Assembly: GCA_002309675.1 (NCBI GenBank)
Contig: DBXX01000018.1
Location: 38,197 to 88,088, forward strand
From: Lachnospiraceae bacterium UBA1201
GTDB lineage: Bacteria > Bacillota > Clostridia > Lachnospirales > Lachnospiraceae
DNA: 49,892 nucleotides
Direction: 5' to 3'
Position numbers and translations under genes: made by a program. Within the stretch, counting starts at the first letter, position 1. Every line of letters starts with the position of its first letter. Positions 24,572 through 32,730 of the stretch are shown here, one piece after another. Below the pieces are notes generated by a model. That model did no database searches. It was not told the DNA's origin and worked only from the letters and a program-made list of their open reading frames with translations.

Positions 24572-25129
24572 TTAGTCCTCCCTTCGGAACACGGGGATGT
24601 CGACCCCGATTTCATCCATGTACTGAGCTACTTTATTGAATTCGCCCCGTTCGAGGAAGATGCCGTTTCCTGTAGCTTCTTTCGGGATAAAGGAAATACA
24701 CTCCTTAAATTCGCGAAGGAACGATACGGTGTTCCAGCCTGCCTTCAGTTTCTTTCCATTGTGGTCATCGTAATCGATGCCCTCCTCGTCGAGCACGATC
24801 GTAACCGTCCCCTCATGCTTCATGAGTTCGTCTCTGACTTTCCGAACCGTGCGGAACATAACGAACGAAAAGAAGAATAAAAGGAACAGTATAACGATCG
24901 TGATCCAGTCCAGCAGTGCATTCGTTGTAAGGCCGGTCTCCATACAAACGCCCAGCCCGGCAGCAACCACCAGGCTCAGTACCATGGCGATTGGACAGAA
25001 CAGGAAGAAATTCCGCAGTTTGCACTTTGGATTCTTCAGCAGAGCATGAGCCGAAACGAGGATATTCGTGATCTCCTCTGCCTGTGATTTAGTGGTCTTT
25101 CCATTCGTTTCGATCGTTAACATGATCAT
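24572..25129 (-). CDS. YcxB-like membrane protein
   Basis: 185 aa. Two membrane helices (about residues 46-68 and 78-97) are followed by a cytoplasmic beta-rich domain: VTIVLDEEGIDYDDHNGKKLKAGWNTVSFLREFKECISFI-, the YcxB fold (strand-rich, with a conserved W and FxxGxF). Function unknown. The last gene of the hydrogenase-ECF run; its start overlaps the end of the S component by 4 bases. The initiating Met might be at 25129 or two codons later. Confidence 0.75.
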   Translation of the reverse strand: MIMLTIETNGKTTKSQAEEITNILVSAHALLKNPKCKLRNFFLFCPIAMVLSLVVAAGLGVCMETGLTTNALLDWITIVILFLLFFFSFVMFRTVRKVRDELMKHEGTVTIVLDEEGIDYDDHNGKKLKAGWNTVSFLREFKECISFIPKEATGNGIFLERGEFNKVAQYMDEIGVDIPVFRRED

Positions 25130-25713
25130 TCTCCCATCTCAGAAGCAAAAAACTTCTTCACTGCCTGCCAAACGATATACAGGTAAGCAAATCCGATCAG
25201 TGCCGTGAAAAACTGGGTCACTGAAAACATGGTCTGAAATACTCCCAGTTTTTTACGCAGCGGGCTGGCTTCCGGCAGGAAGGTCGGCAGCAGCCAGAGC
25301 GAAATCGTCAGGCCCATGAACGCGCCCTTCGCTCCCGCCGCGATCACGGAGGTGACCACATAGGTCACGTTATTCTTCAACGTGTTCTTCTTTAGCGTCG
25401 GTCTCACAAAGAAAAATGCGACCACGACGAGAACCACATTGCCCGCCATGATCAGCGGGACGATTCCCGGAACCGCCGTCATGACCGGGGCGGCAGAGAT
25501 AAAATACGCTGTCACCGGGGTAATGAGTGCGAGCAGGAGCGCGTATTTCAGCCCTGCCGTCATCAGGCACAGCACCAGACACATATTTACGATCGGCCCG
25601 GTGATGTAGACGCTCAGGTTCTTAAACACCTGGCTCACCATGCAGACCGCAAGCAGCATGGCCGTAATGGTTATCTTTAACACTTCGCTTTGTTTGGTTT
25701 TCTTGTTGTTCAT
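25126..25713 (-). CDS. ECF transporter S component-like protein
   Basis: 195 aa with five to six membrane helices: residues 12-32, 42-62, 68-88, 100-112, 125-150 and 165-185. The N-terminal pattern KITITAMLLAVCMVSQ and the placement of short loops fit the substrate-binding S subunits of energy-coupling-factor vitamin transporters, though the ligand cannot be read. It would need the shared EcfAAT module encoded elsewhere. It starts 5 bases from the hydrogenase stop and is likely translated from the same mRNA. The combination with a hydrogenase is not common knowledge. Confidence 0.7.
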   Translation of the reverse strand: MNNKKTKQSEVLKITITAMLLAVCMVSQVFKNLSVYITGPIVNMCLVLCLMTAGLKYALLLALITPVTAYFISAAPVMTAVPGIVPLIMAGNVVLVVVAFFFVRPTLKKNTLKNNVTYVVTSVIAAGAKGAFMGLTISLWLLPTFLPEASPLRKKLGVFQTMFSVTQFFTALIGFAYLYIVWQAVKKFFASEMGE

Positions 25714-25718
25714 AAGTA

Positions 25719-27197
25719 TTACTCCTCCATATGTCCGTCACGATGCATGGAAAACCGATCCATCGGATATGCTTTCAGGTTCTCCAGGATCTTACGGCCG
25801 TCCGCGCCCGACAGAAGCGCTTCGCGCGCCTTCGTGATCTCGAGCTCGGTCTGGTGTTTCGACGGACCGCCCACGCAGCCGCCGGGGCACACCATGCCCT
25901 CGATAAAATCTTCTTCCAGACGCCCGCTCTTTAACAGAAGCAGCGCCTTTTTGCACTCTGCACCGCCTGCGCATTTCAGCAGCTTTATGCCCTCGGTATC
26001 CTCGCCACGTTCCTTCATGCACTCGATCACGGCCGCAGCGACACCGCCGCTGGTGGCGAACCTTTTCCCCCAGGAAGATGCCTGCTGGTACGCTTCATCG
26101 ACCGGAACGAACTCGACATCCTTCGAACGCATCAACGCGCGGATCTCGCCGTAAGTCACGGCGTAGTCCGCATTGTCCGGAACGCTTTCATCCAGGGTCT
26201 CCGCCTTCTTCGCGATGCACGGGCCGACAAACACGGTCACACAGCCCGGATGGGTCGCCTTCAGATAACGCGACACCGCGCACATCGGCGAAACGGTCGT
26301 GGACATGTTCTTCTCATAGATGTCCGGGAAGCTCTTGCGCAGCATGTTGATAAATGCCGGGCAGCAGGATGTCGTCATCTTCCGCCCCTCTTTGCGTGCC
26401 TGGCTCCACTCCAGCGACTCGTAGGCCGCTGTCATGTCGGCGCCCAGGCCCACCTCCACCATATCGGAGAAACCGATCTTCAGCAGGGCCGCGCGCACGG
26501 ATGCCATGCTGATCTTTTCGCCGAACTGGCCTTCGGTCGCCGGCGCGCACATGGCAATGACTTCGCGGCCGGCCCGGATCTCCCGGATGATATCCACCAG
26601 GAAGGTCTTCGAACCGATGGCCCCGAAGGGACAGTTATGGATGCAGTGTCCGCACTGGACACATTTGTCTTCGTCGATCTTGCAGAAGCCGTACTCGTCG
26701 TACGAGATGGCCCCCGTAGGGCAGGAACGTTTACACGGCCGCTCCAGATGCACGATGGCCTGATAGGGGCACTCCCGCGCGCACATTCCGCACTCCTTGC
26801 ATTTCGCCGGGTCGATGTGCATCCGCGTGTCGCCGGGACGGATGGCCCCGAAGCGGCAGGAATTCAGGCACGCCTTACCCAGGCAGAAACGGCAGTTATC
26901 CGTGACCGAATACGCGGAGATCGGGCAGTCGTCGCACGCGGCATCGATGACCTGCACCACATTCTTCGAATCCGGATTGTTGACCGGATTTAAGCCACAA
27001 GCCAGGCGTATCCTCTGGCGTATGATCTCACGCTCTTTATATACACAGCAACGATAGGTCGGCTTGGGGCCGGGAATGATCTCATAGACCAGTTTTTCCA
27101 GATGCTCCGAATCCAGCTGATCCGCCCACGCGAGGCGACAGACCCTCTCCATTATACTGTGCTTTAATCCTACGATACCGGTATCATTCGTGATCAT
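25719..27197 (-). CDS. [FeFe] hydrogenase, group B-type
   Basis: 492 aa. After about 90 residues with conserved Cys pairs (CCVYKERE; ACDDCP), a 4Fe-4S ferredoxin region follows (CKECGMCARECP at 133-144, CVQCGHCIHNCP at 179-190). The H-cluster domain has the three signature loops: TSCCPAF (276-282), VGPCIAKKAE (324-333; the usual MPC is GPC) and GMVCPGGCVGG (435-445), i.e. all cluster-ligating cysteines. Homologues of group B from clostridia are probably sensory or ferredoxin-linked. A monomeric enzyme needing HydEFG maturases not in this window. Promoter at 27256-27284 and a leader hairpin. Confidence 0.9.
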   Translation of the reverse strand: MITNDTGIVGLKHSIMERVCRLAWADQLDSEHLEKLVYEIIPGPKPTYRCCVYKEREIIRQRIRLACGLNPVNNPDSKNVVQVIDAACDDCPISAYSVTDNCRFCLGKACLNSCRFGAIRPGDTRMHIDPAKCKECGMCARECPYQAIVHLERPCKRSCPTGAISYDEYGFCKIDEDKCVQCGHCIHNCPFGAIGSKTFLVDIIREIRAGREVIAMCAPATEGQFGEKISMASVRAALLKIGFSDMVEVGLGADMTAAYESLEWSQARKEGRKMTTSCCPAFINMLRKSFPDIYEKNMSTTVSPMCAVSRYLKATHPGCVTVFVGPCIAKKAETLDESVPDNADYAVTYGEIRALMRSKDVEFVPVDEAYQQASSWGKRFATSGGVAAAVIECMKERGEDTEGIKLLKCAGGAECKKALLLLKSGRLEEDFIEGMVCPGGCVGGPSKHQTELEITKAREALLSGADGRKILENLKAYPMDRFSMHRDGHMEE

Positions 27198-27210
27198 ACT
27201 CTATCTCCCA

Positions 27211-27240
27211 TGCCTCCGGGATTTTTAGTAAGCGGAGGCA
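27211..27240 (-). promoter_or_regulatory. Leader hairpin before the hydrogenase gene
   Basis: 8-bp stem TGCCTCCG / CGGAGGCA around a 14-base A-rich loop, ending 13 bases before the ATG at 27197 and just upstream of the GGGAG ribosome site. No U-run. It could govern access of the ribosome. Confidence 0.45.
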
Positions 27241-27255
27241 AACGCTATCGACCCT

Positions 27256-27284
27256 ATTATACTCCACATGCTCCAATAAAACAA
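27256..27284 (-). promoter_or_regulatory. Promoter of the hydrogenase-ECF-YcxB operon
   Basis: Minus strand TTGTTT (27279-27284), 17-base spacer, TATAAT (27256-27261). It lies right after the serine hydrolase stop codon. Confidence 0.68.
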
Positions 27285-27293
27285 CAAACAAAT

Positions 27294-28286
27294 CTAGCAA
27301 CCGATGGCGGGGAGCACCTTTGTTTCGATAAACTCCACGCGGTCGAAGATCCGCGGCTTAAAAGTCCCCGTCACACCGACAGCCACTTTTTTCTCCATGT
27401 TGACGTAGATGATGTTGCCGCTGTCTCCGATGGCTGCAAAAACCTCGCGATCCTCATAGGGTCTGTACCAAAGGTAGCCGTAACTCATAAAGCCAAAACG
27501 CTCCCCGAGCTTAAGGTGCGGCGCTGTCATCTCCCGCAGGTATTCCCGGGAAATGATCCTCTTTCCCTCAAACTCGCCGCCGTTTGCGACCAACTCGCCG
27601 AGCCGCGCCAGGTCGCGCGCCGAAGCGCACAGGCCCCAGCCTGCCGTGACCGCCCCCTGCGGATCCGAATACCATTCATACGCACGCGGTTTCTTATTCA
27701 TGAAGAAGTCGAACTGATCTTCCTTCGAACTGTCTCCGTGCAGGATCCGCTCCGGCAGCCCTAACGGCAGAAACAGTCGCTCGTTCGCCAGGTCAATGCA
27801 TTTCATACCCGTGGCCCGTTCAATGACCCCCGCCAGAATCTGGATGCCCAGCGTGGCGTACTTAAACTCTCCGGTAATGCCCTTGCGTCCGCCCAGGAAA
27901 TCCAGCATGGCCAGTGTCCAGTCGTCCGAAGTGCACACCTTCTTCCACGGCTCCGATGTGCATTTGTACGGCGCCGTCATCGTCAGCAGGTGCCGGATCG
28001 TTACCTCGAAGATCGTTTTTTCGCCCCGCTTCACCGTGTAATCCGGAAAGAAATCCATCACCTTCTGATCCACGCTTCGGATGCTGCCCATATCGAGTGC
28101 GATCCCGGTAAGCAGCGCCATCACGCCCTTCGTGACGGAGTTCACATTGACCGCGTCCTTTGTATTATATCCCCGCCAATGATCGTCGTACACCGTCTCA
28201 CCCTCCCGGATCACGTAGATCTGGCAGATGTTGCTCTCGTTTCCGGTGCTTTCTTCGACCAACTTATGCAGTCGTTCTTTGCTCAT
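27294..28286 (-). CDS. Serine hydrolase (beta-lactamase/AmpC-like fold)
   Basis: 330 aa penicillin-binding-protein-like serine hydrolase. The SxxK motif is S50-V-T-K53 in NVNSVTKGVMALLTG. The second motif is in the YEWYSDP segment and conserved GWGLCASARDLARLG follows, as in class C beta-lactamase-related esterases. No signal peptide, so it is probably cytoplasmic. Esterase or D-amino-acid peptidase activity is possible; resistance cannot be inferred. Monocistronic. Confidence 0.82.
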   Translation of the reverse strand: MSKERLHKLVEESTGNESNICQIYVIREGETVYDDHWRGYNTKDAVNVNSVTKGVMALLTGIALDMGSIRSVDQKVMDFFPDYTVKRGEKTIFEVTIRHLLTMTAPYKCTSEPWKKVCTSDDWTLAMLDFLGGRKGITGEFKYATLGIQILAGVIERATGMKCIDLANERLFLPLGLPERILHGDSSKEDQFDFFMNKKPRAYEWYSDPQGAVTAGWGLCASARDLARLGELVANGGEFEGKRIISREYLREMTAPHLKLGERFGFMSYGYLWYRPYEDREVFAAIGDSGNIIYVNMEKKVAVGVTGTFKPRIFDRVEFIETKVLPAIGC

Positions 28287-28339
28287 AAAAAAGCCTCCTA
28301 TCAGGATAATATGGACGTCCTAACAGAAGGCTAACATGA

Positions 28340-29380
28340 TTAAAAATTGTTTTCAAGTACTTTTTCAGATTCTTTTTTCTCTGTTTTTCGAACCCCGACA
28401 AAGCGCATCAAAGCGTACGTCACCAAGCCTGCCGCCAGGATGACGACGATGTCGACCGGTGCCAACACGATCCCGGGAAGGCCGTCGAAGAAGAAGCCGG
28501 TCCCGAAGCGGTACAGATGGCCGTGCAGCAGGATCATTTCCCCGATGTACATCAGAAGAGTCGTGGCTGCCGCAAAAACAGTGGGGAACCAAAGGGCTAT
28601 ACGCCGGCTCTTTTTCAGCAGTAAGGATCCCGGGAAAATGCCGGTCGTCACGCCGAGTAAGATAAAGAACACGGACATCAGCGTTGCCGAGAGCGGCGAG
28701 ACATTGATATTACCGTCTCTCCAAAATGCCGTGAAGCAGGCCAGAATACACATTCCCAGGAAAGCCGCAGCGCAGATCGACTGCAGGATCAACGCCTTCT
28801 TCCGGCTCTTATCCCCGGCCTTTATCATCTGGGCGAAGCCATACACACTGTTCATGATCGCGAGGATCAGAACGACCGAAATCAGGTAGAAATGCAGTTT
28901 AAACGCCGGATTGTAATTTCCTATCAACAGGTCTACCGGTGTTTCCGTCCGGATCGATGTGCTCGTAATAATATCGACCCCGGCATACTCTTCCGGCGGA
29001 ATATATCGGCACATAAACATTTGCCAGTCGGCGAGTCTTGAGACCGTTTTTGTGACAGTCTCGGTCGAAGTCACCACGACCTTGTTTTCAAATAACAGTT
29101 CGAAGCCGAAAAACGCGCCGACCGACAGGATCAAAGCCACGACCGTCGACAGCCGTTTAAAAAGCTTCACGATAAGCGGCATCAACAATACACCGATGAT
29201 CACGGCAAATGCGATCGGTGTGTAGGGGATGATGTATTTCGGGTAATTCTCCTTCATGACCGTCCCGTCCACGATCATATCCCGGATCACGCTGACCCCC
29301 ATAAGCAACGGGTAGAATGACAGGAGCAACGTACCCAAAATCGCCAAAAGCCAATACCTTCTGAATATCTTCTTATCCAC
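28340..29380 (-). CDS. Membrane protein of unknown function, 346 aa
   Basis: Eight or so membrane helices: residues 8-28, 50-68, 78-97, 155-180, 198-213, 225-245, 260-280 and 305-325. Between the third and fourth lies an outside loop (about 100-150) rich in Thr/Val. The basic C terminus is short. No family recognised; small motifs of transporters are absent. Its promoter overlaps an inverted repeat (29438-29471) just downstream of the beta-helix/LuxR regulator, making it a candidate target of that regulator. Confidence 0.72.
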   Translation of the reverse strand: MDKKIFRRYWLLAILGTLLLSFYPLLMGVSVIRDMIVDGTVMKENYPKYIIPYTPIAFAVIIGVLLMPLIVKLFKRLSTVVALILSVGAFFGFELLFENKVVVTSTETVTKTVSRLADWQMFMCRYIPPEEYAGVDIITSTSIRTETPVDLLIGNYNPAFKLHFYLISVVLILAIMNSVYGFAQMIKAGDKSRKKALILQSICAAAFLGMCILACFTAFWRDGNINVSPLSATLMSVFFILLGVTTGIFPGSLLLKKSRRIALWFPTVFAAATTLLMYIGEMILLHGHLYRFGTGFFFDGLPGIVLAPVDIVVILAAGLVTYALMRFVGVRKTEKKESEKVLENNF

Positions 29381-29437
29381 GGCAGATCTCCTTTCATGCC
29401 TGCCTGTCGGGCAGTCGGATATCCGCGCTGCTTGGCA

Positions 29438-29471
29438 GACTATTGCTATAGTCTATTCTATCGCAATAGTC
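29438..29471. promoter_or_regulatory. Inverted repeat overlapping the promoter of the 346-aa membrane protein
   Basis: GACTATTGC (29438-29446) and GCAATAGTC (29463-29471) form a perfect 9-bp inverted repeat with 16 bases between, covering the -10 box and the region after it. A related GACTATAGC lies inside. Fits an operator. Confidence 0.65.
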
Positions 29472-29483
29472 CAGATATGTCAA
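29455..29483 (-). promoter_or_regulatory. Promoter of the 346-aa membrane protein gene
   Basis: Minus strand TTGACA (29478-29483), 17-base spacer, TAGAAT (29455-29460). Confidence 0.75.
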
Positions 29484-29492
29484 GCACTTTTT

Positions 29493-31298
29493 TTAATGTG
29501 ACTTTCGCACACCGGCCAGCCCCAGCAGTTCCTTTCGGTTCTTCACGCCGAGTTTGGAGAAAATGCTGGAAATATGGTTTTTCACCGTAGATTCCGAAAT
29601 GAACAGTGTCGCACTGATCTCGTTGCGTGTTTTGCCGGAAAGATACTCTTTAAGAACATCCATTTCCCGTGAGGTCAATATCCCCTCATCCAACAGTTTT
29701 TGCAGATATACCGAGATACTTCCTTCTTCGTCATTTTCGACCTGAAGCGCAGGAGGGGTCTGTTGTACGTTCTCGATCTCTGCCTCAGATGAGGCCGGAA
29801 CCACAACGATCTCTTTATTTCTATCCTTCTTCAACCAAATCACTAATATGACGATAATGATCAAAGCAGCCAATACCACTCCGATGATCAGCATCAGGAA
29901 GTTTGACGTCTTTGCATCGGAAGACATATTATTGACCCCGGCAACCAAACGACGCCCGGTATCCAGGTAACCATTGGCCGCACGCGCGATCACCTCTTCA
30001 GGAACGGCATCACCCCTTCGGTCGGAATTAACAACGTTGTAATTCTCACCATCCCGAATCAACGGGCTGACTTTATCATCGAGGATGCGGCAGGCCAGAA
30101 AATCTATGCTTCCGTCATGCCCGACCGTTGTATCCACATTTTCGAAGATGACCGGATGAAATACCAGATGCTCCTCATCCTCGGAAGTGTTATTCTCAAA
30201 GGTGCAAAAACTGAATTCTACTATGCCGTTCGGTACACCGATCCCGATCTGGTCCGCCGGATGCACCCACACGGCCCCTTCCTGTTTCGCGGAGTTTCCG
30301 GAAATCATGCAGTTAGTGATGTAGACTGGCGTAGTTTCCGAACTCTCGATCAGAATTCCGCCGCCCATCTGCGCATGGTTGTTCAGGATATTGCAGCTAT
30401 CGAGCATAACCTTTGAATTCGTGATCAAAAGCCCGCCGCCGCGTACTGTCTCGTTCCCGTCAATAGTACTCTTTTTCAAAAGCAGTTCGGAATTCACCAG
30501 CGCCAGTCCGCCGCCGCCCTGCGGAAAAGAATTCTTTTCGGCAAATGCGACATGGCAGTTATCTTTGACGGATATGTTCTCTGCAGTTCCCACGACGCCG
30601 CCGAGAACCGCGACACCGCTGTAGACTGTATTCGCGGAAAATGTGGTATCTGTCATCTCAAACTTGAGTTTTTTACCGTTGATCCAAAGTACGCCGCGCT
30701 CACACGTATTGCCCGAGAAGTTACAGTTTTTAACGGCAAGTTTCGCCCTCGTTCCGAGATCGACGTTTCCGTCCGTATACTGGAAATACATCGCCGCTCC
30801 GTATTTCGTGCAGTAATTGCAAATGGTGCAGTTTGTCAGACTAAAATCCAGAAAACCCTTCGCGAAAATGCATCCCTTGTTCGTGCGATCCCCGTGATAA
30901 TCGCCAAAAGAAGCCACATCCGCCGGATCCCCCTTCGGCATCTCGTAACAACCGTCAAATGTTATGTTATCAAAAGATACCGTGATCTTCTCACTCTCGA
31001 TTCCGGATCCGATAACAAAAAAATGAGCGTCTTTTAACAGGGAACCCTCCGGCTTCCCTACGATCTTCACGCTGTTTTCTATCTGAATGTATATATCACT
31101 TTCATCGAATTCGATATCACCGACATAGAGAACTTCCTGTTTCTCTGCCAGGGCCTTCATCAGTTCCGCACGGGTGGTGATATATGTGGGCGTATCCGTT
31201 CCGCTGCCGGCACTAATTTTCGCAGTATAACCGACAAACGCACATATCAACACCAACACCAGGAGCAGCAACATCTTGATCCTGAAATTCATGTTCAT
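29493..31298 (-). CDS. Membrane-anchored regulator: outside beta-helix, one TM, cytoplasmic LuxR-type HTH
   Basis: 601 aa. N-terminal signal or anchor (residues 6-26), then about 430 residues of right-handed parallel beta-helix repeats: many short strands with Asn/Asp/Gly turns such as SFDNITFDGCYE, SLTNCTICNYC, AVKNCNFSGNTCERG and GGGLLITNSKV, like pectate-lyase/polymorphic repeat proteins. TM at 466-489 (LIIGVVLAALIIIVILVIWL) is followed by a basic stop-transfer and a linker. The last 60 residues (LTSREMDVLKEYLSGKTRNE and ISESTVKNHISSIFSKLGV) are a complete LuxR/GerE HTH. This would be a one-component transmembrane regulator sensing a surface ligand. Strong promoter at 31357-31385. Confidence 0.85.
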   Translation of the reverse strand: MNMNFRIKMLLLLVLVLICAFVGYTAKISAGSGTDTPTYITTRAELMKALAEKQEVLYVGDIEFDESDIYIQIENSVKIVGKPEGSLLKDAHFFVIGSGIESEKITVSFDNITFDGCYEMPKGDPADVASFGDYHGDRTNKGCIFAKGFLDFSLTNCTICNYCTKYGAAMYFQYTDGNVDLGTRAKLAVKNCNFSGNTCERGVLWINGKKLKFEMTDTTFSANTVYSGVAVLGGVVGTAENISVKDNCHVAFAEKNSFPQGGGGLALVNSELLLKKSTIDGNETVRGGGLLITNSKVMLDSCNILNNHAQMGGGILIESSETTPVYITNCMISGNSAKQEGAVWVHPADQIGIGVPNGIVEFSFCTFENNTSEDEEHLVFHPVIFENVDTTVGHDGSIDFLACRILDDKVSPLIRDGENYNVVNSDRRGDAVPEEVIARAANGYLDTGRRLVAGVNNMSSDAKTSNFLMLIIGVVLAALIIIVILVIWLKKDRNKEIVVVPASSEAEIENVQQTPPALQVENDEEGSISVYLQKLLDEGILTSREMDVLKEYLSGKTRNEISATLFISESTVKNHISSIFSKLGVKNRKELLGLAGVRKSH

Positions 31299-31356
31299 TC
31301 TCCCTTATCCATCAGTCTTCTGTTTCGGAGCTTCCTCATCCTATCATCTTGATTTA

Positions 31357-31385
31357 ATTATACATCGATTACCCTTTGGTTTCAA
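31357..31385 (-). promoter_or_regulatory. Promoter of the beta-helix/LuxR gene
   Basis: Minus strand TTGAAA (31380-31385), 17-base spacer, TATAAT (31357-31362). Confidence 0.8.
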
Positions 31386-31401
31386 GTATCGAACCCAACA
31401 C

Positions 31402-31436
31402 AAAAACGACCGGATCACGTATCCCGATCCGGTCGT
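31402..31436 (-). terminator. Terminator of the lipoprotein gene at 31459-32385
   Basis: Minus strand 11-bp stem ACGACCGGATC / GATCCGGTCGT with a 9-base loop, followed by TTTT. It separates the lipoprotein from the promoter of the regulator. Confidence 0.87.
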
Positions 31437-31458
31437 GGCTGGTATGAACTATTCCTTT

Positions 31459-32385
31459 TTACTTTACAATATACACAGCCAATGCCAGTGTATTGCTGTA
31501 GTCGCCGCTGTTTAATATCTGCGACTCAACGGAAATCTCTGCTCCATTGCGGAAATAGTTGAACGTTGCAGAATTGAAGATGCTGTCGGTCTGCGGAGCC
31601 TCTGTAAGCTCGTTGCCGTATTTGCCGAGATAATCGTAGATCTTTCCTTCATCGGCGAGCGGTTTGCAAACCTCGAACGCAATCTTTGCCAATGCGTTGA
31701 TGTCTTCAACTTTTGCATCGTTGATATAGGTTACCAGAACCTTCTTCTTCTGTCTGGTAGCATAGGTATATGCACCGTAATCGCTCTTAATATCATCATA
31801 ATTGAAGCCGAACACTTCCTTCATGATCTCGGTCTTCCGTGCATCATCCGGCGCATCTACATGCTCGGTTTTGCCATTGCTGTAGGAGATCGTATATCCA
31901 TGGAAAGCATCCTCGTTCTCCTCTTTCGCGTCGTCGATGGTCGTATACTTCTTCATGCTACTGTCCCGCCGGAATCCGGTCTTCTCTGAATTCCAAATAT
32001 ATGCGGACGCGTCGATCTGTTCATTGACGTCTGCATAATCTGCAGGATCCTTCAGATAGTACATGGTATATTTCTCAGTACAGTTTCCATCCTTGTCGAA
32101 CTCGTTAACTTCCTGGATCTCACTTACTTTCCAAAACTTCTCAGCCGTGGAGCCTTTCGCGGGTGCATACTTATCTCCGATCACTCCGGAAATATAACCG
32201 CTGCCTCCTCCGTTTTCGGCAGGTGCTTCCGTCTTTCCTTCGGCCTTCGTTGCACCGCCACCGCCGTTATTGTCTGCTTTTGTCGTACTAGCCAAGCCGC
32301 CGCCACCGGAGTCGCCTCCCTTATCGCACGCAACCACAGCCATGACCATAACAAGTACCAAAATCAGCGCTAATACTCTCTTCAT
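31459..32385 (-). CDS. Lipoprotein of unknown function, 308 aa
   Basis: Starts MKRVLALILVLVMVMAVVAC: a hydrophobic signal with lipobox (VVAC) and Cys20 as the lipid-anchored residue, followed by a Gly/Ser/Lys-rich linker (DKGGDSGGGG and TKADNNGGGG). The mature domain (about residues 60-308) is Asp/Glu/Tyr-rich with two duplicated-looking alpha/beta stretches; no family recognised. The start is chosen at the ATG at 32385 because the lipoprotein signal begins there and a GGAGG-type site precedes it; a longer frame to 32448 has none. A GTATAC-type operator candidate lies upstream. Confidence 0.8.
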   Translation of the reverse strand: MKRVLALILVLVMVMAVVACDKGGDSGGGGLASTTKADNNGGGGATKAEGKTEAPAENGGGSGYISGVIGDKYAPAKGSTAEKFWKVSEIQEVNEFDKDGNCTEKYTMYYLKDPADYADVNEQIDASAYIWNSEKTGFRRDSSMKKYTTIDDAKEENEDAFHGYTISYSNGKTEHVDAPDDARKTEIMKEVFGFNYDDIKSDYGAYTYATRQKKKVLVTYINDAKVEDINALAKIAFEVCKPLADEGKIYDYLGKYGNELTEAPQTDSIFNSATFNYFRNGAEISVESQILNSGDYSNTLALAVYIVK

Positions 32386-32427
32386 CGTATGCCTTCCTCC
32401 CTTTCTGTCTGAAATTGTTTCAAGTTC

Positions 32428-32459
32428 TATAGTATACAACGTATACACTTTATACTATA
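32428..32459. promoter_or_regulatory. Palindromic operator candidate before the lipoprotein gene
   Basis: TATAGTATA (32428-32436) and its inverted copy TATACTATA (32451-32459) around 14 bases; inside are two GTATAC hexamers, 3 bases apart. Resembles sites of GntR (YtrA-like) or PadR regulators. It overlaps the likely promoter, whose exact boxes are unclear. Confidence 0.55.
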
Positions 32460-32510
32460 TTGTACAGAAATGAGTCAGACGTGTGAATAGGACTTAGGAC
32501 GTCCAAAGTC

Positions 32511-32718
32511 CTATTTTAGTCCCCTTTCTTTCTTCGCAGCATAGGTGAAGTCAACATTGTCCCAGCCGTGCTCGAGCGCTGCCGCCAACACCCGGCAGAA
32601 TTCCTCTTCATCGTAGGTGGTCCCATCGATGGCGCTCAGCCTCGGTAGAGAAACCAGACGACCGTTTCTTCCATGATCAGGCGGGGCCGGAAGCCTCCAT
32701 TTCGATTTCTTTATCCAT
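32511..32718 (-). pseudogene. Small frameshifted gene after the NUDIX gene
   Basis: An excellent ribosome site (GGAGG, 6 bases before) precedes an ATG at 32718, which is 12 bases after the NUDIX stop. That frame reads only MDKEIEMEASGPA before a stop, while the adjacent frame continues uninterrupted to a stop at 32511 with protein-like sequence (SAIDGTTYDEEEFCRVLAAA and EHGWDNVDFTYAAKK). One indel in about the first 40 bases would restore a protein of about 69 aa. Either a damaged gene, a sequencing error or programmed frameshifting. The family is not recognised. Confidence 0.45.
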
Positions 32719-32730
32719 CTCTTACCTCCG

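Noticed and set aside
27294..28286. Beta-lactamase
   Set aside because: No signal peptide and only family-level SxxK similarity; a cytoplasmic esterase-like serine hydrolase is the safer call.
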